From Nocardia mexicana NBRC 108244 (GTDB taxonomy: Bacteria > Actinomycetota > Actinomycetes > Mycobacteriales > Mycobacteriaceae): a stretch of DNA of 64,000 nt. The notes under the pieces were generated by a model. It made no database searches and was not told the DNA's origin. It worked only from the letters and a program-made list of their open reading frames with translations. The stretch lies in assembly GCF_001613165.1 (NCBI RefSeq), contig NZ_BDBV01000079.1, positions 1 to 64,000 of the forward strand, read 5' to 3'. The position numbers and the translations under genes are program-made. The first letter of the stretch is position 1; every line of letters starts with the position of its first letter. Positions 25,669 through 33,136 of this stretch are shown here, piece after piece.

Positions 25669-26565
25669 CTATCGCCGATAGCTGATCGCGAGGGCGCAGA
25701 TCAGCAGTGCGGCACCGCACCAGCCGAGGGCGCCGAGCCGGTCTCCGAGCAGGAGTGCCGCCAGCAGTGCCGCCGTGAGCGGTTCCAGCAGGGCGGCCAA
25801 TGCGGCGAAAACCGGTGCGGCGGTGCGTAATCCGCGGAAGTACGCGGTGTAGGCGAGGGCCGTCGGGGCGCTGCCGAGGTAGGCCGCGGTGAGTAGCACG
25901 CTCGGCCGGATCGGCAGCGCCATACCGAACGCCAGTGCCGCCGGGGTGAGCAGTAGGCCGCCGGTGAGCATGCCGAATGCCGTGGTGCGCAACGGATCCA
26001 GGCCGGGTACGGGCGTGGTGGTGATCAGCGTCAGGGTCGCGAACCCGGCCGCGGCGAGCAGGGCGAAGGCGATGCCCGCCCCCAGCCGCCAGCCGCCCGC
26101 TCCGGCGCCCGGCGACCAGGTGAGCAGCACCAGCCCGGTCACCGCGACACCGATGGACAGCAGGGTGATCGCGGCGGGCCGCCGCCGGTCGCGCACCGCC
26201 GCGCCGAGCGCCACGAACACGGGCAGCATCCCGATCGTCACCATTGTCGCGATGCTGACCGAGATGTAGTGCACGGCAACGAAATAGCAGCCCTGGAAGC
26301 AGCCGAGCAGCCCGCCGGTCAGCAGGATCCGGGCGGTGGCCGCCCGGCTGCGCGGCAGCCCACGCAGGCCGCCGGAGACGGCGAGCAGCGCGACCGCCAG
26401 CCCGCCGCCCAGCAGCAGCCGGTAGGCCGCCACGGACAGCGGATGCAACTGCGCCTGGGCGGCCAGCAGGGATCCGGCGAGACCGCCGGTGCCCCAGAGG
26501 ATTCCGGCGGCGAGCAAGGCCGCCGCTGATCGGTCGCGCGCGGGCGCGACAATGTCCACAGACAT
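25669..26565 (-). CDS. EamA/DMT-superfamily transporter
   Basis: A 298-residue membrane protein with ten hydrophobic segments arranged as two EamA repeats. ILWGTGGLAGSLLA and YRLLLGGGLAVALL mark the first repeat and PTALAYTAYFRGLRTAAPVFAALAALLEPL the second. Likely exports a metabolite or amino acid; substrate unknown. ATG at 26565 has AGGAGC about 12 nt upstream. Converges with the APC permease 85 nt away. Confidence 0.87.
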   Translation of the reverse strand: MSVDIVAPARDRSAAALLAAGILWGTGGLAGSLLAAQAQLHPLSVAAYRLLLGGGLAVALLAVSGGLRGLPRSRAATARILLTGGLLGCFQGCYFVAVHYISVSIATMVTIGMLPVFVALGAAVRDRRRPAAITLLSIGVAVTGLVLLTWSPGAGAGGWRLGAGIAFALLAAAGFATLTLITTTPVPGLDPLRTTAFGMLTGGLLLTPAALAFGMALPIRPSVLLTAAYLGSAPTALAYTAYFRGLRTAAPVFAALAALLEPLTAALLAALLLGDRLGALGWCGAALLICALAISYRR

Positions 26566-26814
26566 GGGTGATGGTGCTCCTGCGTCGAAGGAAGGGATGA
26601 CGACGACGCGGGGCAGTTGCTCGTGGGTACCGATCGCGATCGGCTACGCGCCGGTGCCGCGATCAGCGGCTACGGCGACCCGGTGCTACGGAACGGCCGC
26701 GCGGTAGGTAACCGCCCGGCCCGTGAACCACCCCGCTCAGGCGGCGGGGGGCGGAGTGGACTTGAAGACTCGATGCACGGCCCCACTGTAGCGAGGCAAC
26801 CGCCCAAGCAACAA

Positions 26815-26833
26815 TGGTCAACCTACTTGACCA
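26815..26833. promoter_or_regulatory. Inverted repeat, candidate regulator site
   Basis: Arms TGGTCAA and TTGACCA flank a 5-nt spacer. The TGGT...ACCA shape is seen in GntR-type operators. No GntR gene is adjacent, so the cognate regulator is unknown. Confidence 0.4.
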
Positions 26834-26868
26834 CCTTCCACGCGCAAGGGGATGCGCGGCCCCCGGCT

Positions 26869-26945
26869 CTCGCGCACCCCGTGCGTGTTCCCGCACCCAC
26901 TGCACGAGTTGTAGCGAGTGCGGGAACACGCACGGGGTGCGCGAG
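26869..26945. repeat. Long palindrome A (28-bp perfect arms), family of three
   Basis: Arms at 26869-26896 and 26918-26945 are perfectly complementary over 28 bp around a 21-nt loop. The right arm starts GTGCGGGAACACGCACGGGG. Related elements lie at 35177-35252 and 45186-45265. No T-tract follows, so it is not a classic terminator. See the finding on this family. Confidence 0.9.
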
Positions 26946-26969
26946 TTGTGGGGCCGGTGCGGGAAGGGT

Positions 26970-26985
26970 GTGTCCAATTGGACAC
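26970..26985. promoter_or_regulatory. 16-bp perfect palindrome, copy 1 (candidate partition site/operator)
   Basis: GTGTCCAATTGGACAC, extended to 18 bp by flanking T and A. An identical copy lies 44 bp downstream. Both precede the parA-like operon, which encodes a probable DNA-binding partner, so this may be its centromere-like site or autoregulatory operator. Confidence 0.7.
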
Positions 26986-27013
26986 AGTGGGGTGGGACGG
27001 CTGGGTTGTCTCC

Positions 27014-27029
27014 GTGTCCAATTGGACAC
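27014..27029. promoter_or_regulatory. 16-bp perfect palindrome, copy 2
   Basis: Identical to the copy at 26970-26985, centre-to-centre 44 bp, about four helical turns, so two bound dimers would lie on nearly the same DNA face. It ends 96 bp before the parA-like start. Confidence 0.7.
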
Positions 27030-27125
27030 ACCGGGCGATGGGGGCAAAATCTCCGGATTCGAACTACATCCGTGTAAGACTGGGCGGCGCACAGTGTTGC
27101 TCTCCTCATCAAAGGAGGACCGTCC

Positions 27126-27851
27126 GTGACGAATTCTGCTGCATCACTGGATCTGCCGAAACCCTTGGTGGTGACACTGGGGAATCTGAAAGGCGGCGTC
27201 GGGAAAACCACCTCCGCCTTTTTCATCGCCGGCTACTTCGCGCTCGAGCTCGAGTTGCGGGTGCTGGTCATCGATGCCGACCCGCTGAGCCAGACCGGAT
27301 ATTCCTGGTATCGGCGGCTGCAGAGGGGAGAAATAGATCTGCCCTTCACGCTGATCGCGTTTCCGTCCCGGCACGTCGACGATTGCATCGCCGACAATGC
27401 CGCCGACTACGACGTGATCATCGTGGATGCCGGAGGAGAATCGGCGGATATCTTCAAGGCCGCAATTCCCTCGACCGACGAGCTCGTGCTGTTGACGAGC
27501 GTGAGTCCCTCGGAGGTGAAACGAGTGCCCAGTACCTACAAGGCCGCCGAGGAGGCGGCCGTCGATGCGGCACGCGAAATCCGGGTCCGGGTGCTGATGA
27601 CGAAGGTTCCGGTAACAATGAAAAAGGGCGTCAACGTCTCCACCGAATACCGGGCCCAGCGCGGGCAGCTGGAAGACGCCGGGTACGAGGTCTTCGAATC
27701 CTATGTGAGTGCGTGGAAGTGGTACCGCGAGGCCGCCGATGGGGAAGTCGGCGAGGGCGCGGAGAATCCACTGCACGATCTGGGCGAATATCGGCAGGTG
27801 GGTGACGAATTGGTCAGCCCCTACCGCGTCGCGCTGGGGGTGCCCGCCTGA
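27126..27851 (+). CDS. ParA/Soj-family partition ATPase
   Basis: A 241-residue P-loop ATPase. The deviant Walker A KGGVGKTT is at residues 22-29, followed by VLVIDADPLSQTGYSWYRR and the Walker B-like DVIIVDAGGESADI. The size and lack of an N-terminal HTH fit type Ib / chromosomal ParA. The GTG at 27126 has a strong AAAGGAGGA just upstream. It overlaps its downstream partner by 1 nt (TGATG). This is unlikely to be the chromosomal parAB at oriC: no gidB, rnpA or jag genes are near, and the partner lacks a ParB nuclease domain. A plasmid- or phage-derived partition or positioning module is more likely. Confidence 0.85.
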   Translation: MTNSAASLDLPKPLVVTLGNLKGGVGKTTSAFFIAGYFALELELRVLVIDADPLSQTGYSWYRRLQRGEIDLPFTLIAFPSRHVDDCIADNAADYDVIIVDAGGESADIFKAAIPSTDELVLLTSVSPSEVKRVPSTYKAAEEAAVDAAREIRVRVLMTKVPVTMKKGVNVSTEYRAQRGQLEDAGYEVFESYVSAWKWYREAADGEVGEGAENPLHDLGEYRQVGDELVSPYRVALGVPA

Positions 27852-28705
27852 TGCCTCCGCAACGCAGGAAATCCATGATCGGCGGTAAATCCGTCGGCAA
27901 TACCGCCGTCGCCGTGAATCCGCTGGCCGATACCGCCGAACACACGCCGCCCGTCTCGCCGCTGCGCGACGCCGAATGGCGGCGGTCGGAACGCAACTTG
28001 ACCGTGGTGCCCACCGAGGCGGGCCCGGCGCCGGAAACATCGGAGAACGTGCTCACCATGCCGCTCCCGGCAGCCGGTGACGGACCGCTCAGCGACGGTG
28101 AACAGGCCCAGCTGTCGGCGTGTGAGACGTCGATCGGCACGCTGCGCCTGGCATTCTGGGCGGCCGGTCGGGCGCTGCAGATCGTGCGCGACGGGCGGCT
28201 GTACCGCAGCGGCTACGACACCTTCGACGACTATGTCGAGCAGCGGTGGGATATGCAGCGCTCCTACGCCCACAAGCTGATCCGGGCCTGGCCGCTGGCC
28301 GCCAAGCTGCACCCGATGGCGCCGGGCATCAACGAGGGTCAGATCCGGGAGTTGCTGCCGGTGGCGGCCTCGCACGGCGAACAGGCCGCGGTCACCGTCT
28401 ACGCCACGCTCGCTGCCGCGGACGTGAAGATCACCGCGGGCAAGCTGCGCGAGGCGGTGGCCGTGCTGCCCGAGCGCTTCGATTCCGACCAGGCGGTGCA
28501 GCGGCTGCAGGCGTGGGTGCGCGGCGAGGTGTCCGAGGATCGGCCCGAACCCCCGGTGGATCTGTTCAGCACCGTCGAATCCCGGCTGGCCGCCCTGACG
28601 CGGCGGGTGGTCAAGGGATCCACCGGCGATCCCGTCGCGGCTCGGGAATTCGCCGCGAAATTGCGCACGATGGCGACGGAGATCGAGGAGCAGATCACCG
28701 TCTGA
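27851..28705 (+). CDS. Putative ParB-like DNA-binding partner of ParA
   Basis: A 284-residue protein. After a disordered, basic N-terminus of about 80 residues comes a helical domain (90-155) containing LYRSGYDTFDDYVEQRWDMQ and RSYAHKLIRAW, a pattern common in plasmid/phage replication and ParB-like DNA-binding proteins. The C-terminus (about 230-284) is helical and may dimerise. The ParB N-terminal CTPase/nuclease box is missing. Being translationally coupled to the ParA gene and preceded by two palindromes, it probably binds them. The function is inferred from context. Confidence 0.65.
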   Translation: MPPQRRKSMIGGKSVGNTAVAVNPLADTAEHTPPVSPLRDAEWRRSERNLTVVPTEAGPAPETSENVLTMPLPAAGDGPLSDGEQAQLSACETSIGTLRLAFWAAGRALQIVRDGRLYRSGYDTFDDYVEQRWDMQRSYAHKLIRAWPLAAKLHPMAPGINEGQIRELLPVAASHGEQAAVTVYATLAAADVKITAGKLREAVAVLPERFDSDQAVQRLQAWVRGEVSEDRPEPPVDLFSTVESRLAALTRRVVKGSTGDPVAAREFAAKLRTMATEIEEQITV

Positions 28706-28716
28706 GTTCGAATCGA

Positions 28717-28754
28717 AATGCCCCGCATCGGAAAACAATCCGATGCGGGGCATT
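28717..28754 (+). terminator. Strong intrinsic-type terminator after the parA-like operon
   Basis: Perfect 15-bp stem: AATGCCCCGCATCGG at 28717-28731 and its complement at 28740-28754, loop of 8 nt, followed by a short T-containing tail (CTTTC). It lies 12 nt after the stop of the ParB-like gene. Confidence 0.85.
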
Positions 28755-28946
28755 CTTTCGAGATCTGTTGGTTTTCGATTGTTTATCGCCTTGTTATCGT
28801 TAATTACCTCTTATTTCCTTGCAATCGTATTGTCGCGGGCGAATCATGGCACCTCGGATCTGCTGGTTTGGTTAGTGCACGGTGAAGTTTTTCGAGCTTG
28901 TTCGAGAGCCACCCGGCTCTCGATGAGAGGATCGGAGGACCGCATC

Positions 28947-29750
28947 ATGACTGGAACCGACGAAGTCCGATATATCCGCTACATGCGGCGGATGCTCTGG
29001 TGGGTGCTGGCGGCCGCGGCGGTCGTGCTCGGTGCGCTGGGCGCCCTACTATTGACCACGGGACAGGCAGCGGCGGAGCCGGTGTCCATTCCGGGAATCG
29101 GATCCATCGAGGTGCCGATCGAAGTGCAGACACCAGCGGAAATTCCAGGCATCATGGTTTCGATTCCGGACGAGGGTGAATCGGAAAGCATTCCCGATAC
29201 CGATGCCGCCCCGAATAACGTGCCCGATCCGAATTCGGCGGTGACCGGAATTGTGAACGGCCTGCAGTCGGCCCTCCCGGGTGTCGATATCCGGTCGATG
29301 CTCTCTGCCCCGGGAATTCCGTCGATCCCCGAATCGCCGACCGCTCCCCGGTCCGATATCGCCCCCGGGGCGCCCGCGCCGTCGGCCCCGGCCGCCACCC
29401 AGGAGAAGAGTCGGGGCGAACTCGCGGTCGAGGCGGCCGAATCGAAGATCGGCGCCGCCTACGGGTACGGCTCGGCGGGCCCCGACGCCTTCGACTGCTC
29501 CGGCCTGGTGCAGTGGTCCTACGGGCAGGCCGGTGTCGACTTGCCCCGCACCAGCTACGGCCAGCTCTCCACCGGGACCCCGGTCGGACTGGACGAACTC
29601 GAGCGCGGGGACATGGTCTCGTTCTACGGCGGCGGCCATTCCGCCCTCTACGCGGGTGACGGCAAGGTGGTGCACGCGGGCACCAACAGCACCGGCGTGG
29701 TGATGTCGGACCTGTCGGAAATGCCCGCCAGCGGCGCCCGCCGCTTCTGA
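28947..29750 (+). CDS. NlpC/P60 peptidoglycan hydrolase with N-terminal membrane anchor
   Basis: Cell-wall hydrolase of 267 residues. A short cytoplasmic N-terminus is followed by a hydrophobic segment (about 18-42) that acts as signal peptide or anchor, then a Pro-rich acidic linker (45-150) and a C-terminal NlpC/P60 domain. The catalytic Cys is in DCSGLVQW (Cys184), with His231 in GGGHSALYAG and His243 in VVHAGT. Related to RipA/RipB-type endopeptidases that cut the stem peptide. The ATG at 28947 follows CGGAGGA; the upstream stretch (about 28770-28850) is unusually AT-rich, as expected for a promoter. Ends 5 bp from the convergent epoxide hydrolase gene. Confidence 0.88.
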   Translation: MTGTDEVRYIRYMRRMLWWVLAAAAVVLGALGALLLTTGQAAAEPVSIPGIGSIEVPIEVQTPAEIPGIMVSIPDEGESESIPDTDAAPNNVPDPNSAVTGIVNGLQSALPGVDIRSMLSAPGIPSIPESPTAPRSDIAPGAPAPSAPAATQEKSRGELAVEAAESKIGAAYGYGSAGPDAFDCSGLVQWSYGQAGVDLPRTSYGQLSTGTPVGLDELERGDMVSFYGGGHSALYAGDGKVVHAGTNSTGVVMSDLSEMPASGARRF

Positions 29751-29755
29751 CCGCG

Positions 29756-31012
29756 CTACCGCCGCCCGCGGAAGGTCCGGCGCAGATCGTCGACCCACTC
29801 GCCGGGCAGCTCCCACGGAATGAAGTGGCCGCCGCGATCGTGTGCCGTCGGATTGACCAGGTTGTACCAGTCGGCTCGATCGGTCGTCAGGAAGTGCTCG
29901 ACGCGACGATCGCTGGTGACGCCGGGTGGATTCTCGTGGCCGACGAAGGTGATTCCGGTGGGCGCCTCGATCACGGGCCGCCGATCGTGCGACGGAGTCC
30001 ACGGATAGCGATTGTTGTTGGCGTAGGTGCGTATCGAGGTCCCGATCGAGTTCGTCACCCAGAAGATCGTTGCGTGCGTGAGTAGTTCGTCGGCATCGAA
30101 GACGCTCTCCAGATCACCGCCGTTGTCGCTCCAGGACTTCCAGCGCTGCAGGATCCACGCGAGCATTCCGGCGGGGGAGTCCGACAGCCCGACGGCCAGC
30201 GTGCTGGAGTCGAGCATGTGGGCGGCGAGGTGGACGGCGAAGCGGCGGTCGAACTCGAGGATCCGATCGCGGACCTCCGGCGCCAGCCCCTCCGGAATCG
30301 GTTGCCCGCCACTGAAATCCCACGCCCGATCGCCGTTGAACAGGCTCAGCTTCAGGCCCGAGCCGATATGGATGCCGTACAGCTCGTCGGCGTACTTGTG
30401 CCCGAGCTGACCGGTGACCAGCGCCCCGACATCACACCCCGCGGCGGCGTACTTCGCGTGGCCGAGCGTTCGTGTCATCAGCAGGTGCCACAGGTCGGCA
30501 ACCTTCCAGAAGTTCATGTCCGGGCGGTTCGGCAGGGGAGTGGAGAACCCGAACCCGGGAAACGACGGGACGATCACGTCGAACGCGTCGGCCGGGTCGC
30601 CGCCGAACGATCCCGGATCTGCCAGCGGGTCGACCACCTTGGACCAGTGCCAGAACGTCCACGGCCAGCCGTGCGTGAGGATCAGCGGCGTCGGGTTCTC
30701 GCCGGTGCCCGGGCGGCGCATGAAATGGATGGGCACGCCCTCGATCTCGACCCGATAGTGCGGGTAGGCGTTGATTCGTGCCTCGGCGGCGCGCCAGTCG
30801 TAGTCCGTGCGCCAGTAGTCGACGAGTCCCTGCAGATAGGCCCGGTTCACGCCGTAGTACCAGTCCTCGTTGCCCGCGTCGTCGGGCCAGCGGGTCAGCG
30901 CCAGGCGCTGCCGCAGGTCGTCGAGCACCTCGTCGGTGACGTGAATCGGTATGGGCTGCAACGGAAACGGTCGCGGTTCGGCGAAGTGGGTGGGGCTCGT
31001 GTGTCGGCTCAT
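29756..31012 (-). CDS. Epoxide hydrolase (alpha/beta-hydrolase with N-terminal EHN domain)
   Basis: Hydrolyses epoxides to diols. The 418-residue protein has an EHN-type N-terminus (PFPLQPIPIHVTDEVLDDLR, TRWPDD), the oxyanion motif HGWP at 114-117, the nucleophile Asp194 in GCDVGALV, and a C-terminal catalytic His in RGGHFIPWE. It matches the soluble/microsomal-like bacterial group (juvenile-hormone-hydrolase fold). Divergently transcribed from a MarR regulator across 79 bp with overlapping palindromes, so MarR control is likely. No signal peptide. Confidence 0.9.
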   Translation of the reverse strand: MSRHTSPTHFAEPRPFPLQPIPIHVTDEVLDDLRQRLALTRWPDDAGNEDWYYGVNRAYLQGLVDYWRTDYDWRAAEARINAYPHYRVEIEGVPIHFMRRPGTGENPTPLILTHGWPWTFWHWSKVVDPLADPGSFGGDPADAFDVIVPSFPGFGFSTPLPNRPDMNFWKVADLWHLLMTRTLGHAKYAAAGCDVGALVTGQLGHKYADELYGIHIGSGLKLSLFNGDRAWDFSGGQPIPEGLAPEVRDRILEFDRRFAVHLAAHMLDSSTLAVGLSDSPAGMLAWILQRWKSWSDNGGDLESVFDADELLTHATIFWVTNSIGTSIRTYANNNRYPWTPSHDRRPVIEAPTGITFVGHENPPGVTSDRRVEHFLTTDRADWYNLVNPTAHDRGGHFIPWELPGEWVDDLRRTFRGRR

Positions 31013-31054
31013 CGTCGGCTCCCGCTGCGAATCGAGGTTCGATACGGAGTGTAC

Positions 31055-31072
31055 ATAAGGAACTTATATAAG
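31055..31072. promoter_or_regulatory. Overlapping palindromes between epoxide hydrolase and MarR genes
   Basis: ATAAG-GAA-CTTAT (31055-31067) overlaps the perfect palindrome CTTATATAAG (31063-31072). The AT-rich dyads sit in the short divergent promoter region and suit a MarR dimer. The link to the neighbouring MarR is inference. Confidence 0.5.
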
Positions 31073-31091
31073 CATCGGATATATTTTGGGC

Positions 31092-31547
31092 ATGGACGAC
31101 GCCCCGGATGACCTGGATGTGGATGTGTTCGCGACGGCCGTCGAGAACTTCAACCGCTTCTACATACGGCTGCCCAGTTCGGAGCGGTTGTCGTTCACGA
31201 CGCTGTCGGTGCTGGACACCCTCGCCTCCGGCACGGGGCCGATGCGCCTGTCGGACCTGGTGAAGACCGAGCAGATCAGCCAGCCCGGGCTCACTCAGCT
31301 CGTCGCGCGGCTCGAGCGCGACGGGTTGGTGGAACGCCGCCCGGACCCCACCGATCGGCGTGCGGCGCTGGTGGACATCACCGCGGCGGGTCGGCGCATC
31401 GGCGCCGCGCGGCGCGCCGACCGAGTCGAGCACCTGCGCCCGCTGTTCGCCGACCTGTCGCCCGAGGAACGGCGCGCTCTATCGGCCGCGCTACCCGTGC
31501 TCCACCGGCTCGCCGCACTGGGCCGGGATGCGCAGCGAGGAGCGTGA
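31092..31547 (+). CDS. MarR-family transcriptional regulator
   Basis: A 151-residue winged-helix regulator. MRLSDLVKTEQISQPGLTQL forms the HTH, LVARLERDGLVERRPDPTDRRA the wing with the family-typical DxRR stretch, and ITAAGRR follows. ATG at 31092 is close to the divergent promoter. Its probable target is the divergent epoxide hydrolase and its own gene. Confidence 0.88.
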   Translation: MDDAPDDLDVDVFATAVENFNRFYIRLPSSERLSFTTLSVLDTLASGTGPMRLSDLVKTEQISQPGLTQLVARLERDGLVERRPDPTDRRAALVDITAAGRRIGAARRADRVEHLRPLFADLSPEERRALSAALPVLHRLAALGRDAQRGA

Positions 31548-31584
31548 ATGTGCCTGTGCGCGAGTAGATTCCGGCCAAGTGCAT

Positions 31585-31747
31585 GCCGGAAACGCAGGGG
31601 GAGAGGCGTGTCCCCGGGAGTGAGATGGGTTAGGGGCCTGCCCTGGAGATACAGGGGGTGAGGGGCGTGCGCCGGAAGCGCAAGGGGCGAGAGGGGTGCG
31701 CCGGAGATGCAGGGTGGGAGGTATGCGCCGGAATGACAGGCGTGGCC
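31585..31747. repeat. About six tandem 27-30-nt GC-rich imperfect repeats
   Basis: Units begin near 31585, 31613, 31643, 31671, 31700 and 31727, with a consensus close to GCCGGARRYGCAGGGGGYGA followed by a short GGYGTGC-like tail. The array lies between the MarR gene and a convergent small gene. It looks like a minisatellite. Confidence 0.65.
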
Positions 31748-31762
31748 TTGGGCGGCTTGTGT

Positions 31763-31993
31763 TCAGGTGGTGTGTAGGAAGAGTACGTCGTAGGCGCGGC
31801 CCGCATCCTCGGGGAAGACGAGGATGCGCATGCGGTGGCGGGCGCGGCCGGTCCCGGCCTGCGTGGATCGGATGCCGTGCTCGCGCAGCAACTGCCGCAC
31901 GTCGGCGGCGGTGACCTCGTCGAAGACCGTTGCCACGGTCACCAGCAGGCCGTAGTCGTCGTCCGGCTGCCTGCGGCGCCACACTTTGCCCAT
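31763..31993 (-). CDS. Small DUF2007-like protein
   Basis: A 76-residue soluble protein. The pattern TVFDEVTAADVRQLLREHGI ... RILVFPEDAGRAYDVL resembles the DUF2007 (putative signal-transducing) fold: two residues pairs for a small alpha/beta domain ending in an 'EDA..A...L' helix. ATG at 31993 is preceded by AAGGTC; further upstream in-frame codons have no such site. Function unknown. Confidence 0.6.
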   Translation of the reverse strand: MGKVWRRRQPDDDYGLLVTVATVFDEVTAADVRQLLREHGIRSTQAGTGRARHRMRILVFPEDAGRAYDVLFLHTT

Positions 31994-32118
31994 CACGAGT
32001 GACCTTCGTTGTCGCTGTCCATCACGCGTCCACAGTGATTTCAGCACAGCCCCGCGCACCCGCTCACACCGGGCCGATCACCGCGAGAACCGGTGCCGGG
32101 CGCGGGATCTGCGGTGAG

Positions 32119-33024
32119 CTAGCGGGGCGAGCGGCCGGGCTGGTCCGCGGCGCGGCTCGCGGCCCGCAGGCTGACCGCCGTCGGGACGGGCTGCTGCGGG
32201 GCCGGAGCCTGCCGCGGCGCCTCGGAATACGGGTCGAGGCGCGGCCAGCTGCGGCCGCTGTCGGCGAGCGCCTCCTCGTCGTCCGCGCCGGAGTCGCGCC
32301 GCGACGGGGCGTCGACCTCGGCCAGGCCGACCAGCACGATCAGCATCATGGTGATCAGCGTGACGGTCATGATCAGCGGCGTGAGCAGCTGCACCGGTTC
32401 GACACCCTTGGTCACCGCGCCGTGGTTGCCGTGCTGGGCGCTCATGGCCGCCATGCCCGTGTAGTGCATGCCGCACACCGCCAGGCCCATGATCACCGCC
32501 GCGCCGAGCGTCGCCCCGAAGCCGTGCACGTGCAGCATGAACCACAGTGCCGCGGTCGCCGCCACCACCGCGATCACGACGGACAGCGCGACCAGCGTGA
32601 TGTTGTATTCGACGTGTGCCCCCACGTGCATGGCGGACATGCCCAGATAGTGCATGGCCGCCACCCCGACGCCGGTGATGGCGCCGCCGATCGGCAGGGC
32701 CAGGATCTCGCGCCGCACCCGCACCACGATGGACAGCCCGATCCACACCACGACGATCGCGATGGCCGCGCTGAGGAGCGTCATCGGCACGTCGTAGCGC
32801 AGCGTCATCCCCTGAACGGAGAATCCGAGCATCGCGGTGAAGTGCATGACCCAGATACCGCAACCGCCCAGCGCCACCGCCGCGGCGACCAGCCAGCCGC
32901 CGGGCCATCGGGACGAGCGGGCATGGACGGCGCAGCGGAGGCCGAGCACGGAGCCGATGAAAGACATGAGATAGGCCAGGATGGGTGTCAACAGGCCATG
33001 GTTGAAATGGTCGAGCTCCAGCAC
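32119..33024 (-). CDS. MHYT-domain integral membrane sensor
   Basis: A 301-residue protein with seven hydrophobic segments and three MHYT-type repeats: WVMHFTAMLGF, AMHYLGMSAMH and GMHYTGMAAM. MHYT sensors are proposed to bind copper through the Met/His residues and sense diatomic gases. Usually they precede GGDEF/EAL or kinase domains; here the C-terminal tail is only an acidic Pro-rich cytoplasmic stretch, so it is stand-alone. The GTG at 33024 is chosen because GGAG lies 7 nt upstream; a TTG at 33045 also is in frame. Confidence 0.88.
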   Translation of the reverse strand: MLELDHFNHGLLTPILAYLMSFIGSVLGLRCAVHARSSRWPGGWLVAAAVALGGCGIWVMHFTAMLGFSVQGMTLRYDVPMTLLSAAIAIVVVWIGLSIVVRVRREILALPIGGAITGVGVAAMHYLGMSAMHVGAHVEYNITLVALSVVIAVVAATAALWFMLHVHGFGATLGAAVIMGLAVCGMHYTGMAAMSAQHGNHGAVTKGVEPVQLLTPLIMTVTLITMMLIVLVGLAEVDAPSRRDSGADDEEALADSGRSWPRLDPYSEAPRQAPAPQQPVPTAVSLRAASRAADQPGRSPR

Positions 33025-33136
33025 TGCGTTCTCCAAGTGGGGCAAAAGCGGTAATCAATCCGTTACCGGACGATAGTTCAAGTGGGTCGATCTTGGGGAT
33101 TGCAATGTGAAAGCTTCGCAACACCGGGGCATCGGC

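Larger units (their letters stand above)
26566..27125. other. 560-bp intergenic region rich in palindromes, upstream of the parA-like gene
   Basis: I find no credible gene. From left to right it holds an inverted repeat at 26815-26833 (TGGTCAA/TTGACCA), a long perfect palindrome at 26869-26945, and two identical 16-bp palindromes at 26970-26985 and 27014-27029, then an AAAGGAGGA ribosome-binding site just before the parA-like GTG start. Confidence 0.7.

Noticed and set aside
26869..26945. Long palindrome read as a rho-independent terminator of the EamA gene
   Set aside because: It lies upstream of that leftward gene, has no T-tract, and related copies occur near unrelated genes.
27126..28705. 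Chromosomal oriC-proximal parAB
   Set aside because: No gidB, rnpA, yidC or dnaA neighbours, no parS (TGTTTCACGTGAAACA-type) site, and the partner lacks the ParB N-terminal domain.
28743..28946. N-terminal extension of the NlpC/P60 gene
   Set aside because: It would begin inside the terminator hairpin and cross an AT-rich promoter; ATG 28947 has a proper GGAGGA.
31585..31747. Tandem repeats considered as a CRISPR array
   Set aside because: Units are directly adjacent with no unique spacers and are imperfect; no cas genes are nearby.
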